A stretch of 6,830 nucleotides of DNA from Candidatus Omnitrophota bacterium (GTDB taxonomy: Bacteria > Omnitrophota > Gorgyraeia > DTHP01). The notes beneath the pieces were generated by a model that made no database searches, was not told where the DNA came from, and saw only the letters and a list, made by a program, of their open reading frames with translations. Shown piece by piece: positions 1 to 6,353 of the stretch (the first letter of the stretch is position 1; every line of letters starts with the position of its first letter). The DNA lies in the NCBI GenBank assembly GCA_023818555.1, contig JAMWCG010000051.1, forward strand, positions 1-6,830, given 5' to 3'. The translations under genes were made by a program, and so were the position numbers.

Positions 1-803
1 TCCGGCTTTTATATTTAAGAAAAATCTATAATTATTATTCGCCAAAATTAGCGAGGTTATATAGAGAAGAATATCTAAATTCCTTTATTGATGAATTAAA
101 TAATCTCTATGTTGCTTTTACGCGTGCCGAAGATGAATTATACATCTTTTCTGCGGAGAATGTGGGACGGAGAAGAAATCCTGCGGTTTTACTTCTTCCC
201 TGTGAAAAAAGAGAGTATGGTAAGCCTGAAATTTATCCCCGAAAGGATGAAGAAATTTATCCTGTCTGTGAAATCCCGGGGGGAGAATATAAAGACTGGA
301 TAGAGGGATTAAAAGATGAATTTATAGATAAAACTGTACTGAAAGAAAAAGAGAGCATAGTCTATGGAGAAGTTATGCATATGGTTCTTTCTTATCTTGG
401 TAATCTCTATGAAAAGGAAAAATCCTCAGTTTTAAACGAGGCAATAGAAAAAGTAAAGATTAATTTTTCCTCTTTTGATAAATACAGAGAAGTTAAAAAA
501 ACAATCTCCATTCTTTTAGGTAAGGAAGAATTTAAGAGATTCTTTTTTCTAAAAGAAGGCTCTCTCTTTCAGGAATTAGAATTAGTAGACCGTTCAGGTA
601 ATACCTACCGGCTTGACCGTCTCATTGTGAAAGAAGATACGGTCTGGCTCATAGATTATAAGACAGGGAAGGGTAAAAAGGAGGAAGATATCCAGCAGGT
701 AAAGAGATATATTTCCATATTACGCGAGATATATCCAGGTAAAAAATTGCAGGGATTTATTATCTATTTAGATGACTATTCTCTAATTACAATCTATGAA
801 TAG
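1..803 (+). CDS. addA: AddA-like UvrD-family helicase-nuclease, C-terminal part (5' end outside window)
   Basis: This is the 3' end of a superfamily 1 helicase fused to a RecB-type nuclease. The frame is open from the window edge (first full codon at base 3) to TAG at 801-803, so the start lies upstream; ATG 162 is internal, not the true start. The peptide YVAFTRA at bases 108-128 matches helicase motif VI of UvrD/RecB/AddA proteins, whose arginine contacts ATP. The following ~200 residues look like a PD-(D/E)XK nuclease: a GEVMHMVL histidine helix (His at 378-380), then YRLDRLIV (Asp at 615-617) and IDYKTG (Asp at 654-656, Lys at 660-662). Known AddA/RecB enzymes unwind and degrade double-strand DNA ends before RecA loading. 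The 8-base overlap with the AddB-like gene downstream supports a two-subunit complex. The Walker motifs lie outside the window, so helicase activity cannot be checked here. Confidence 0.88.
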   Translation, partial: RLLYLRKIYNYYSPKLARLYREEYLNSFIDELNNLYVAFTRAEDELYIFSAENVGRRRNPAVLLLPCEKREYGKPEIYPRKDEEIYPVCEIPGGEYKDWIEGLKDEFIDKTVLKEKESIVYGEVMHMVLSYLGNLYEKEKSSVLNEAIEKVKINFSSFDKYREVKKTISILLGKEEFKRFFFLKEGSLFQELELVDRSGNTYRLDRLIVKEDTVWLIDYKTGKGKKEEDIQQVKRYISILREIYPGKKLQGFIIYLDDYSLITIYE

Positions 804-3636
804 AGTAGTTACCTATAATCTGGGAGAAAATTTCCTTTCCTGTATTACTAATTTTATTGAAGAAAATTATTTGAAAAAGGGTAAGGCGATAGATAATCTC
901 GCCTTCGTTTTCGGAGGGAAAAGGCCTGGGCTTTTTCTGAAAAGAGAATTGGCAAAGCGGTTCGGGAAAGGATTTATCGCACCCAAGATTTTCTCTATGG
1001 ATGAATTTGTGGAATACATTCTGGCTAAGAAATTAAGTCTTAAAAAAATTTCTCATCTTGATGGGGCATATATTATTTATGAAACGGCTAAAAGGATTGC
1101 TCCGGAAATCCTACAAAAGAGAGAAAATTTTTCCCAATTTCTTCCCTGGGCAGAGGAAATGATTTCTTTCTTTGAACAGTTAGACTTGGAGAAAGTTGAA
1201 GATTTAGCCTTAAGGAATATAGGAATTAAGGCAAGTATTGGTTATGATGTTCCTGAGGATGTGAATAGGCTCCTGGAGAGTATGCTTAATTTAAGGGAGG
1301 CTTACACTGATTATCTAAGAAAAGAAAACCTTTATTCACGGGGAAGAATCTATTCCCTTACTGCAAAAGAAATTGCTGAGATAGACCTCTCAGAATTTGA
1401 AAATATATTTTTCTGTGGGCTTTTCTATTTACACAAAACAGAGTTAGAAATCATAAAGAATCTCTATCTGCGGGGGAAGGCAATTCTTTTCTTTCAGGGT
1501 GATATGGAAGAATGGCAGAGTTTAAAAAGAGTGGCTCAGGAGCTCTCTATTCAAATAAAGCCGGAGAAGAATCATCATCCCTCCTTTGCGCTTTATATCC
1601 AGGCAGGTTTTGACCTTCATTCAGAGATAGGTTTAGTCCGAGAAATTATTAAGAAGATAGAAGATTTGGGAAATACCGCAATTGTTTTGCCTGAACCTTC
1701 TGTACTTATTCCTTTGCTCTCCGAACTCACTGCTTTCGTGAAAGACTACAATGTCTCTTTAGGCTATCCGCTAAGACGCAGTGCTTTGTATTCTTTATTT
1801 CAGAATATATTTAAAGCCCAGCAGACAAGGAAAGAAGATTTTTATTATACCCCTGACTACCTTAAACTTATCAACCATCCCTTAGTTAAAAATCTTTCTC
1901 TGGAAGGGGAAGCTACCTTTACCAGAATCCTTCTCCATAAGATTGAGGAGATAATCTGCGGAGAGGAATCCAGTTCTTTGGGAGGAAGTCTGTTCGTAAA
2001 ATTGTCGGAGATACATAATTGTGCTCCCATTTATGAAGGTGCCATAGAAACAATAAAAGGTTTAGGCATTTCCTTTGACTGGTATAGGTTGAGGAAAATG
2101 CTTAAGGAAATTCACCGGATATTCTTCCATTCCTGGGAAGAGTTTAATAGTTTCCAAGATTTTTCTTTCTTCCTTGAGGAATTTATTAATTTCATGCTTA
2201 AATACAGCTCCTTAGAAAAATACCCCCTTAATCTGAAAATGGCTGAGAGAATTTTGGGAATTGCAGAGGAGTTGCAGAATGCAAAATTTAAAGAAGTTCA
2301 TTTCCCGGTGGGAGAAATTTTTAATATTTTCCAGCAAAGATTGGAAAACGAATATATTTCTTTTTCTGGGTCTCCATTGAGAGGTTTGCAAATCTTGGGA
2401 TTATTAGAAACCCGAGCACTGAATTTCAAAAATGTTCTGGTAATGGATGTTAATGAAGCAGTCTTGCCAAAATTGAGTATTTATGAACCCCTCATTCCGC
2501 GTGAAATATTGATCAATTTAGGAATTAATCGTTTAGAAAAAGAAGAAGAGATACAACGCTATCATTTTAAAAGAATTATCTCTTCAGCAGAGAATGTTTT
2601 TCTTATCTATCAACGAAGAGAAGATAGAGAAAAAAGTAGATTTATTGAAGAACTTATCTGGGAAAGACAAAAAAAATTCAAGAGCTGGGAGGTGATTTCT
2701 ATCCCTCAAGCAAGTTTTAAGATTTCTGTTTTGCCCAAGAAGACAGAAATAAAGAAAAACAATGACATTTTAGAATATTTAAAGAGAATGGAATATTCCT
2801 CTTCCAGCCTCAATACCTATCTCCACTGTCCCCTAAGATTTTATTATCAATATGTCTTGGGTCTGCAAGAAAGAGAAGATGTCTTTGACGGACCGGAAGG
2901 TCAGGATATCGGAAGATTTATCCATGAACTGCTTGCGGAAACCTTTTCCCGCTTTATAGGGAAAAAATTTTTCATTGATGAAAAATTTGAGGAATATTTC
3001 CTTAAGGTCTTAGAGAAGAGATTTGCTGAAGAATTCCGAAACCGGAGGAAGGCAGATGCTTTTCTTATAGAGGAGGTAGTTAAATTTCGGATGGAGCATT
3101 TCTTAAGAGAAGAGGCAGAGAGAGGAGTTGAGGAAATAATCTGTCTGGAGAAGACCTTTAAAGGAAAAATAGAATTTTGCGGGTCAAATTTTAGATTTCA
3201 GGCAATCGTTGACCGCCTTGACAGACTTTCCGATGGCACTTTTTTAATTCTTGATTATAAAACTGGGGGAGGTGAGATTAAACCTCAGAGTGGAGAAAAG
3301 ATTATGTCCCTTGGTTTTGAACGGAAGGCGCTGAAAAAAACTATAAAATCGTTTCAGCTTCCCCTTTATATTTATCTTCTGAATAGCAAAAAAGAATATA
3401 AAAGAGAAAGGCTCAATGCAGGGCTCTACTATCTCAGAGACCTGTCGCGAAAACCCGGGATTTCCCTTTTGCTCAATGATGAGGAAATGGAAGATAAAGA
3501 AAAAATTATGCAGATTTATCGGAAAGCAATCGGTAGTCTTTTGAATGAAATCCTAAATCCCAAAATTCCCTTTCAGGCAGATGAAGATGATGTTTATCAA
3601 TGTCAATCCTGCCCCTTTAGTGCCCTCTGTCGATAG
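796..3636 (+). CDS. addB: AddB-like PD-(D/E)XK nuclease / inactive-helicase subunit with Fe-S cysteines
   Basis: This 946-residue protein is the probable partner of the upstream AddA-like enzyme in double-strand-end resection. ATG 796 overlaps the upstream stop by 8 bases, which suggests coupled translation. The N-terminus (LAFVFGGKRPGLFLKREL, residues 35-52) sits where classical AddB has its P-loop, but no GxxGxGK(T/S) is visible. Residues 530-560 (GLQILGLLETRALNF, then VLVMDVNEAVLP) resemble the helicase-derived block common to AddB proteins. The C-terminal nuclease has SSSSLNTYLHCPLRFYYQY (Cys678), GRFIHELL (His710), VDRLDRL (Asp806, Asp809) and ILDYKTGG (Asp820, Lys822). Cys678 with Cys936, Cys939 and Cys945 (CQSCPFSALC at the end) gives the C-xn-CxxC-x5-C pattern of the 4Fe-4S cluster that staples AddB nuclease domains. 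The length is somewhat below the ~1150 residues of Firmicutes AddB, as in related P-loop-less versions. Family assignment is firm; the exact subtype is less so. Confidence 0.88.
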   Translation: MNRVVTYNLGENFLSCITNFIEENYLKKGKAIDNLAFVFGGKRPGLFLKRELAKRFGKGFIAPKIFSMDEFVEYILAKKLSLKKISHLDGAYIIYETAKRIAPEILQKRENFSQFLPWAEEMISFFEQLDLEKVEDLALRNIGIKASIGYDVPEDVNRLLESMLNLREAYTDYLRKENLYSRGRIYSLTAKEIAEIDLSEFENIFFCGLFYLHKTELEIIKNLYLRGKAILFFQGDMEEWQSLKRVAQELSIQIKPEKNHHPSFALYIQAGFDLHSEIGLVREIIKKIEDLGNTAIVLPEPSVLIPLLSELTAFVKDYNVSLGYPLRRSALYSLFQNIFKAQQTRKEDFYYTPDYLKLINHPLVKNLSLEGEATFTRILLHKIEEIICGEESSSLGGSLFVKLSEIHNCAPIYEGAIETIKGLGISFDWYRLRKMLKEIHRIFFHSWEEFNSFQDFSFFLEEFINFMLKYSSLEKYPLNLKMAERILGIAEELQNAKFKEVHFPVGEIFNIFQQRLENEYISFSGSPLRGLQILGLLETRALNFKNVLVMDVNEAVLPKLSIYEPLIPREILINLGINRLEKEEEIQRYHFKRIISSAENVFLIYQRREDREKSRFIEELIWERQKKFKSWEVISIPQASFKISVLPKKTEIKKNNDILEYLKRMEYSSSSLNTYLHCPLRFYYQYVLGLQEREDVFDGPEGQDIGRFIHELLAETFSRFIGKKFFIDEKFEEYFLKVLEKRFAEEFRNRRKADAFLIEEVVKFRMEHFLREEAERGVEEIICLEKTFKGKIEFCGSNFRFQAIVDRLDRLSDGTFLILDYKTGGGEIKPQSGEKIMSLGFERKALKKTIKSFQLPLYIYLLNSKKEYKRERLNAGLYYLRDLSRKPGISLLLNDEEMEDKEKIMQIYRKAIGSLLNEILNPKIPFQADEDDVYQCQSCPFSALCR

Positions 3637-3720
3637 ATTTATATTTCCAATTTATATCAAGCGCATAGAAGATTGTATTTATCAACTCTATTATTTGCGA
3701 CTCAATAAAATGGATTTTAC

Positions 3721-3749
3721 TTGACAGGGTTTAATTTTTGTGTTATTTT
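3721..3749 (+). promoter_or_regulatory. Predicted sigma70-type promoter of the nikR operon
   Basis: A perfect -35 hexamer TTGACA (3721-3726) is followed after exactly 17 bases by TATTTT (3744-3749; 4 of 6 matches to TATAAT). Transcription would start near 3756, about 12 bases before the nikR ATG. The -10 element lies inside the NikR palindrome, so bound NikR would block RNA polymerase. This is a pattern match only; no start site has been mapped. Confidence 0.65.
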
Positions 3750-3766
3750 TTTAAAAAAAGTAACAC
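3740..3766 (+). promoter_or_regulatory. NikR operator (27-base palindrome)
   Basis: The inverted repeat has half-sites GTGTTAT (3740-3746) and GTAACAC (3760-3766) separated by a 13-base all-A/T spacer. It is symmetric except for one pair (3746/3760). From memory, non-enterobacterial NikR proteins use a GTGTTAC-N13/14-GTAACAC site, whereas E. coli uses GTATGA-N16-TCATAC, so this fits the former closely. It covers the -10 element and likely transcription start and ends one base before the nikR ATG. This predicts that nickel-loaded NikR represses its own gene and the genes downstream. I found no second copy in the window. Confidence 0.85.
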
Positions 3767-3767
3767 G

Positions 3768-4184
3768 ATGGAAAAGCCGATTAGATTTGGAGTTTCTTTA
3801 CCCAAAGACCTCTTGGTTAAGTTTGATAAACTTATCAGAGAGAAGAATTATCCCAATCGTTCCAAGGCAATTGGAGATTTAATCAGGCAGGAGTTAGTTA
3901 AAAAAGAGTGGTTTACAGGAAAAGAAGTTGCGGGAGCAATAACCATTATTTACGACCATCACAAGGGAGAACTCTTAGATAAACTCACCGATATCCAACA
4001 TAGGTTTAAAAAAATAATTATTTCCACCCAGCATATTCATTTAGATGAAGATAATTGCCTGGAGATAATTGCCGCAAGAGGGAAGCCTGAAGAAATTAAA
4101 AAACTTGCTGATACTTTAAGAGCAATAAAAGGAGTAAAACACGGAGCTCTGAGTATGTCAAGCACAGGTAAGGAAATTGAATAA
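3768..4184 (+). CDS. nikR: NikR nickel-responsive transcriptional regulator
   Basis: This 138-residue protein closely matches the size of E. coli NikR (133). The N-terminus (IRFGVSLPKDLLVKFDKLI, then NRSKAIGDLIRQ, residues 5-41) is a ribbon-helix-helix DNA-binding domain. The rest is the ACT-like nickel-binding tetramerisation domain. All four nickel ligands are visible: His78 (DIQHRF), His89 and His91 (TQHIHLD) and Cys97 (DNCLE), equivalent to E. coli His76, His87, His89 and Cys95. I chose ATG 3768 because family homology begins there. An in-frame TTG at 3738 would add 10 residues encoded by the operator itself and lies upstream of the predicted transcript start. No good Shine-Dalgarno site precedes the ATG (A-rich leader), so expression may be modest. 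Nickel-bound NikR is a repressor in most known cases; here it should control itself and the four genes after it. Confidence 0.95.
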   Translation: MEKPIRFGVSLPKDLLVKFDKLIREKNYPNRSKAIGDLIRQELVKKEWFTGKEVAGAITIIYDHHKGELLDKLTDIQHRFKKIIISTQHIHLDEDNCLEIIAARGKPEEIKKLADTLRAIKGVKHGALSMSSTGKEIE

Positions 4185-4363
4185 TGGAACAAAATAAGGT
4201 AATAGAAGATAAAATCTTAGATGAGATCTTAAAATCTATCCAGAAGATAAATTATGGGGAAGTGGTAATAACCATTCATAATTCAAAGATTGTTCAGATA
4301 GAAAGGAGAGAAAAGAAGAGATTTGACTTGAAGCCGACCATAAAAATGGAGGCAAAGGTTTAA
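4184..4363 (+). CDS. YezD/DUF2292-family small protein
   Basis: This 59-residue soluble protein starts at an ATG whose first base is the last base of the nikR stop codon (TAATG), so translation is probably coupled to nikR. The central stretch INYGEVVITIHNSKIVQIERREKKRF (residues 22-47, split here as INYGEVVITI and HNSKIVQIERREKKRF) matches the compact DUF2292 pattern (YG-x-V-x-I-x-hydroxyl/His-x2-K-VVQIE-x-x-EK-x-R), preceded by one predicted helix. The C-terminal tail is lysine-rich. It has no signal peptide, membrane segment or cysteine. The biochemical role of DUF2292 is not known; I recall members near sulfur-assimilation genes, such as Bacillus yezD. Its place directly after nikR points to a nickel-linked accessory role, but that is inference. 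The reading frame is in phase with its neighbours' coding style and the length is normal for the family. Confidence 0.82.
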   Translation: MEQNKVIEDKILDEILKSIQKINYGEVVITIHNSKIVQIERREKKRFDLKPTIKMEAKV

Positions 4364-4367
4364 CTTT

Positions 4368-4399
4368 TTCTTTTCCGACTGGATAACCAGAGGAAAGAA
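4368..4399 (+). other. Intergenic hairpin upstream of the porin gene
   Basis: The transcript between the YezD-like stop and the porin start can fold into a two-part hairpin. The inner stem is CTGG (4379-4382) with CCAG (4387-4390) around an ATAA loop. After a small GA/A internal loop, the outer stem pairs the pyrimidine run ending CTTTTCC (4370-4376) with GGAAAGAA (4392-4399), with one bulged T. No T-tract follows, so it is not a standard intrinsic terminator. The porin ribosome site begins 8 bases later. It could be an mRNA processing or stability element between the regulator and porin genes. Confidence 0.45.
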
Positions 4400-4406
4400 G
4401 TAACTG

Positions 4407-4413
4407 AAGGAGG
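4407..4413 (+). promoter_or_regulatory. Ribosome binding site of the porin gene
   Basis: AAGGAGG is a full-strength Shine-Dalgarno match placed 6 bases before ATG 4420. It fixes that start codon. It contrasts with the missing site in front of nikR, suggesting much higher translation of the porin than of the regulator. Confidence 0.85.
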
Positions 4414-4419
4414 CAGTTT

Positions 4420-5679
4420 ATGAGGATCTTCTCTGGTGTCCAGTTAAAATTTTTTATTTTATTTTTCTTAAGCTTGGCAATGGCAAGAATGGTTTATGCT
4501 GATGAGGAGGCAATTAGGAAAGAGATTCAAGAACTGAAGAAGAGAATTGCGGAGTTGGAAGAAAAACTCGCGCAACAGGACGAAAAGACAAAAGCGGTAG
4601 AAGAGATTAAAGAGGTTTTTGAAGGGTTTTCAATAGGGGGCGGTGCTACTTTTGTCTTACAGGGAACACATAATGCCAATAATACATCAGCAAAGAATGA
4701 AGATGTTACCGATGCATCATATTCTATTGACTTAGAGATTGAAAAGGAATTCAAAGAAATAGATGGTAAAGCATTTATGCATTTGGAGACAGGACAAGGT
4801 TCAGGAGTTGAAGATGAACTTACTTTATTTTCAAATGTAAATTATGATGCAAATACCGATGAGAGTCTTAGAATCTCTGAGGTCTATTATGAGCAGAATC
4901 TCTTTGATAAAAGAATGGTTTTGACATTTGGTAAATTAGACCCCACAGTCTATTTAGATACAAACTCCTGTGCCAATGATGAGACAAGTCAATTCTTAGG
5001 AAGGATATTTAGAAATTCTCCAACAATTGAGTTTCCGGATAATTCTTTTGGATTTCGTTTAAACATTGCACCAGTTGAATTCTTTGATATTGAGTTTGAA
5101 GTTCTGGATGCAGACGCTGACTTTGAAGATGCATTTGATTTTTTATTCTTGGGAACTCAATTAAAATTTAAACCCAAATTATTTGGGAAAGAAGGTAACT
5201 ACAGAATCTTAGGTTGGTTAAATGACCAAAATCACACAAAATGGGAAGATTACTCAAAGGATAAAGAAGAAAACTATGGTTTTGGTATAAGTTTTGACCA
5301 AGAATTGACCGATAATTTAGCTTGCTTTTTAAGGTATGGCTGGCAGAACCCTGAAGTTTATTTAACAGATTCTTCATTTTCTTTAGAACAAGCCTGGAGT
5401 ATAGGTTTACAGATTAAAGGAAGTCTTTGGAGAAGAGAAAACGATATCTTGGGTTTAGCTATAGGACAGGCTATACCTTCAAAAGATTATAAAAAGGCAG
5501 ACCCTACAAGAGAGGCTGAAAAAGAAAGCCATTTTGAAGCCTATTACAATATCCAGATAAATGAGCATTTACATATTTCTCCGGATATCCAGGTTATCTG
5601 GAATCCTTATGGAGATGATGTTTCTGAGAGAAAAGATACAATTACTGTTTTTGGATCAAGGATTCAGGTTGATTTTTGA
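4420..5679 (+). CDS. OprB-family (carbohydrate-selective type) outer-membrane porin
   Basis: This 419-residue protein is an outer-membrane beta-barrel. Residues 1-27 are a signal peptide (basic MRIFSGVQLK, hydrophobic FFILFFLSLAMA, cleavage likely after VYA). Residues 28-65 form a charged heptad-rich coiled coil (EIQELKKRIAELEEKL), as in periplasm-facing porin N-termini. The barrel follows from about residue 68 with alternating hydrophobic strands. OprB-like landmarks include GKLDP, the NSPTIEFPDNSFGFRL block, GNYRILGWLNDQNHTKWED, GFGISFDQELTDNLACFLRYGW, and a C-terminal SPDIQVIWNP plus GSRIQVDF. The terminal phenylalanine is the usual BAM-complex assembly signal. Known OprB porins pass sugars, but the substrate cannot be read from sequence. 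Being in a NikR-controlled operon, this one may admit nickel or a nickel complex. Many Asp and Glu residues (for example DADADFEDAFD) could favour cations. The fold is confident; the nickel role is inference. Confidence 0.87.
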   Translation: MRIFSGVQLKFFILFFLSLAMARMVYADEEAIRKEIQELKKRIAELEEKLAQQDEKTKAVEEIKEVFEGFSIGGGATFVLQGTHNANNTSAKNEDVTDASYSIDLEIEKEFKEIDGKAFMHLETGQGSGVEDELTLFSNVNYDANTDESLRISEVYYEQNLFDKRMVLTFGKLDPTVYLDTNSCANDETSQFLGRIFRNSPTIEFPDNSFGFRLNIAPVEFFDIEFEVLDADADFEDAFDFLFLGTQLKFKPKLFGKEGNYRILGWLNDQNHTKWEDYSKDKEENYGFGISFDQELTDNLACFLRYGWQNPEVYLTDSSFSLEQAWSIGLQIKGSLWRRENDILGLAIGQAIPSKDYKKADPTREAEKESHFEAYYNIQINEHLHISPDIQVIWNPYGDDVSERKDTITVFGSRIQVDF

Positions 5680-5690
5680 AAGGAGGTGAG
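5679..5690 (+). promoter_or_regulatory. Ribosome binding site of the first small membrane gene
   Basis: AAAGGAGGTGAG is a near-perfect complement of the 16S rRNA 3' end, with GGAGG 9 bases before ATG 5696. Its first base is the last base of the porin stop codon. The same 12-mer recurs before the next gene (5964-5975). Confidence 0.85.
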
Positions 5691-5695
5691 GTAGA

Positions 5696-5974
5696 ATGTG
5701 GTTGGTTACCACTGGGGTGAGTGCAATGGGAGCAACGGTTTTGAATTTATTTTTACCTAAGAGATACAAATTTGGCTTTTTGGCTTTAATGCTCTGGGGA
5801 GCAACGATTATGATTCTTGTGGATCATCTTTTAGGTTACAAAGGAGGGCCTTTCTTAGAGAAAATAACTGAAGGAATGATTGAAAGTGGAACTCTCTTAG
5901 GGATAGTAATGCTATTTCCCATATTGGGAATCTGGTTAGGTTCAGTTTTAATTACAAATTTAAAAAGGAGGTGA
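5696..5974 (+). CDS. Small integral membrane protein A (paralogue of the next gene), function unknown
   Basis: I do not recognise a named family for this 92-residue protein. It has hydrophobic segments at about residues 3-20, 26-46 and 66-87, separated by a basic PKRYK loop and a GYKGGPFLEK loop, and ends in KRR, so two or three membrane spans are likely. The second segment carries MLWGATIMILVDHLLG (residues 32-47), with an Asp43-His44 pair at its end. The neighbouring protein has the matching MLWG-x3-M-x2-V-E-H and a PFL-x-K loop, so the two are diverged tandem duplicates that may assemble together. The start is fixed by a strong Shine-Dalgarno site, and the gene lies 16 bases after the porin. 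As an operon member under NikR, it may help move or handle nickel at the inner membrane, with the acid-His pair as a possible ligand. That role is inference. Confidence 0.82.
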   Translation: MWLVTTGVSAMGATVLNLFLPKRYKFGFLALMLWGATIMILVDHLLGYKGGPFLEKITEGMIESGTLLGIVMLFPILGIWLGSVLITNLKRR

Positions 5975-5975
5975 G
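5964..5975 (+). promoter_or_regulatory. Ribosome binding site of the second small membrane gene, embedding the previous stop
   Basis: AAAGGAGGTGAG places GGAGG 7 bases before ATG 5979. The TGA within it (5972-5974) is the stop codon of the preceding gene. A ribosome terminating there sits on the next start site, favouring coupled and perhaps matched synthesis of the two membrane proteins. Confidence 0.88.
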
Positions 5976-5978
5976 AAT

Positions 5979-6296
5979 ATGGCTTGCTTTCTGGCTCCGA
6001 TGAGCGCCGTTATTGTAACTACTGCAGTAAGGAAAAGAGTTTCTGAGAAGTGGCATCTCAATTGGTTGAATTCAATGCTCTGGGGTGGAGTGGTAATGTT
6101 GGCAGTTGAACATATCTCACATAGAGAAGTTGTTCCCTATCCTCCATTTTTGACTAAGGGATTAAGTGAGGTTCTTCCAGAGATATTGAGCAAAGGGATT
6201 CCCATGGTCTTAGCGGTGGGGATGGTCTGGCTGGTTATGGTAGGGATAGTGAATTTGGCTGAGAGAGCCAAGAAAGTAAAATGGAGTGAGGCATAG
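5979..6296 (+). CDS. Small integral membrane protein B (paralogue of the preceding gene), function unknown
   Basis: This 105-residue protein has hydrophobic segments at about residues 4-17, 30-46 and 73-94, with a basic tail (ERAKKVKW). Residues 33-45 read MLWGGVVMLAVEH, aligned with MLWGATIMILVDH of the preceding protein. Both then have a loop with PFL and Lys (here VVPYPPFLTKGL, residues 51-62). The Glu44-His45 pair plus His48 (EHISH) forms a compact acid/histidine cluster that could bind a divalent metal, and a second His (26) and Cys3 lie elsewhere. It resembles short conserved hypothetical membrane proteins, but I cannot name the family with confidence. It is the last gene of the nikR operon; about 100 bases separate it from the next gene. 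A role with its paralogue in nickel transport or sensing is suggested only by context. A small subunit of an unrelated membrane complex is an alternative. Confidence 0.82.
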   Translation: MACFLAPMSAVIVTTAVRKRVSEKWHLNWLNSMLWGGVVMLAVEHISHREVVPYPPFLTKGLSEVLPEILSKGIPMVLAVGMVWLVMVGIVNLAERAKKVKWSEA

Positions 6297-6353
6297 TATA
6301 GTTTTCTTTACTTGCTAAAAGAAAAAACTTCTCCTAATTTTGTGTGATCTATT

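Noticed and set aside
109..303. 64-codon + strand open frame
   Set aside because: It lies in another frame across the AddA-like C-terminus, whose helicase motif VI and nuclease motifs are clear; its own product has no recognisable features.
3637..3720. Gap between the AddB-like gene and the nikR promoter, checked for a terminator or small RNA
   Set aside because: I found no stable GC-containing hairpin with a T-tract and no other clear signal; it is plain AT-rich spacer as far as I can see.
3738..3767. TTG 3738 as an earlier start for NikR
   Set aside because: The extra 10 residues would be encoded by the operator palindrome, NikR homology begins at ATG 3768, and the predicted transcript starts downstream of the TTG.
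4527..4754. 75-codon - strand open frame
   Set aside because: Antisense shadow of the porin coiled-coil region; the serine/phenylalanine-rich product reflects the Glu/Lys codons on the other strand.
5168..5377. 69-codon - strand open frame
   Set aside because: Antisense shadow inside the conserved OprB barrel region, with no ribosome site or family resemblance.
6302..6325. Inverted repeat TTTTCTTT / AAAGAAAA after the last operon gene, considered as a terminator
   Set aside because: The stem has a single G-C pair and an 8-base loop, and no T-tract follows, so it is too weak to call a terminator; AT-rich DNA produces such repeats by chance.
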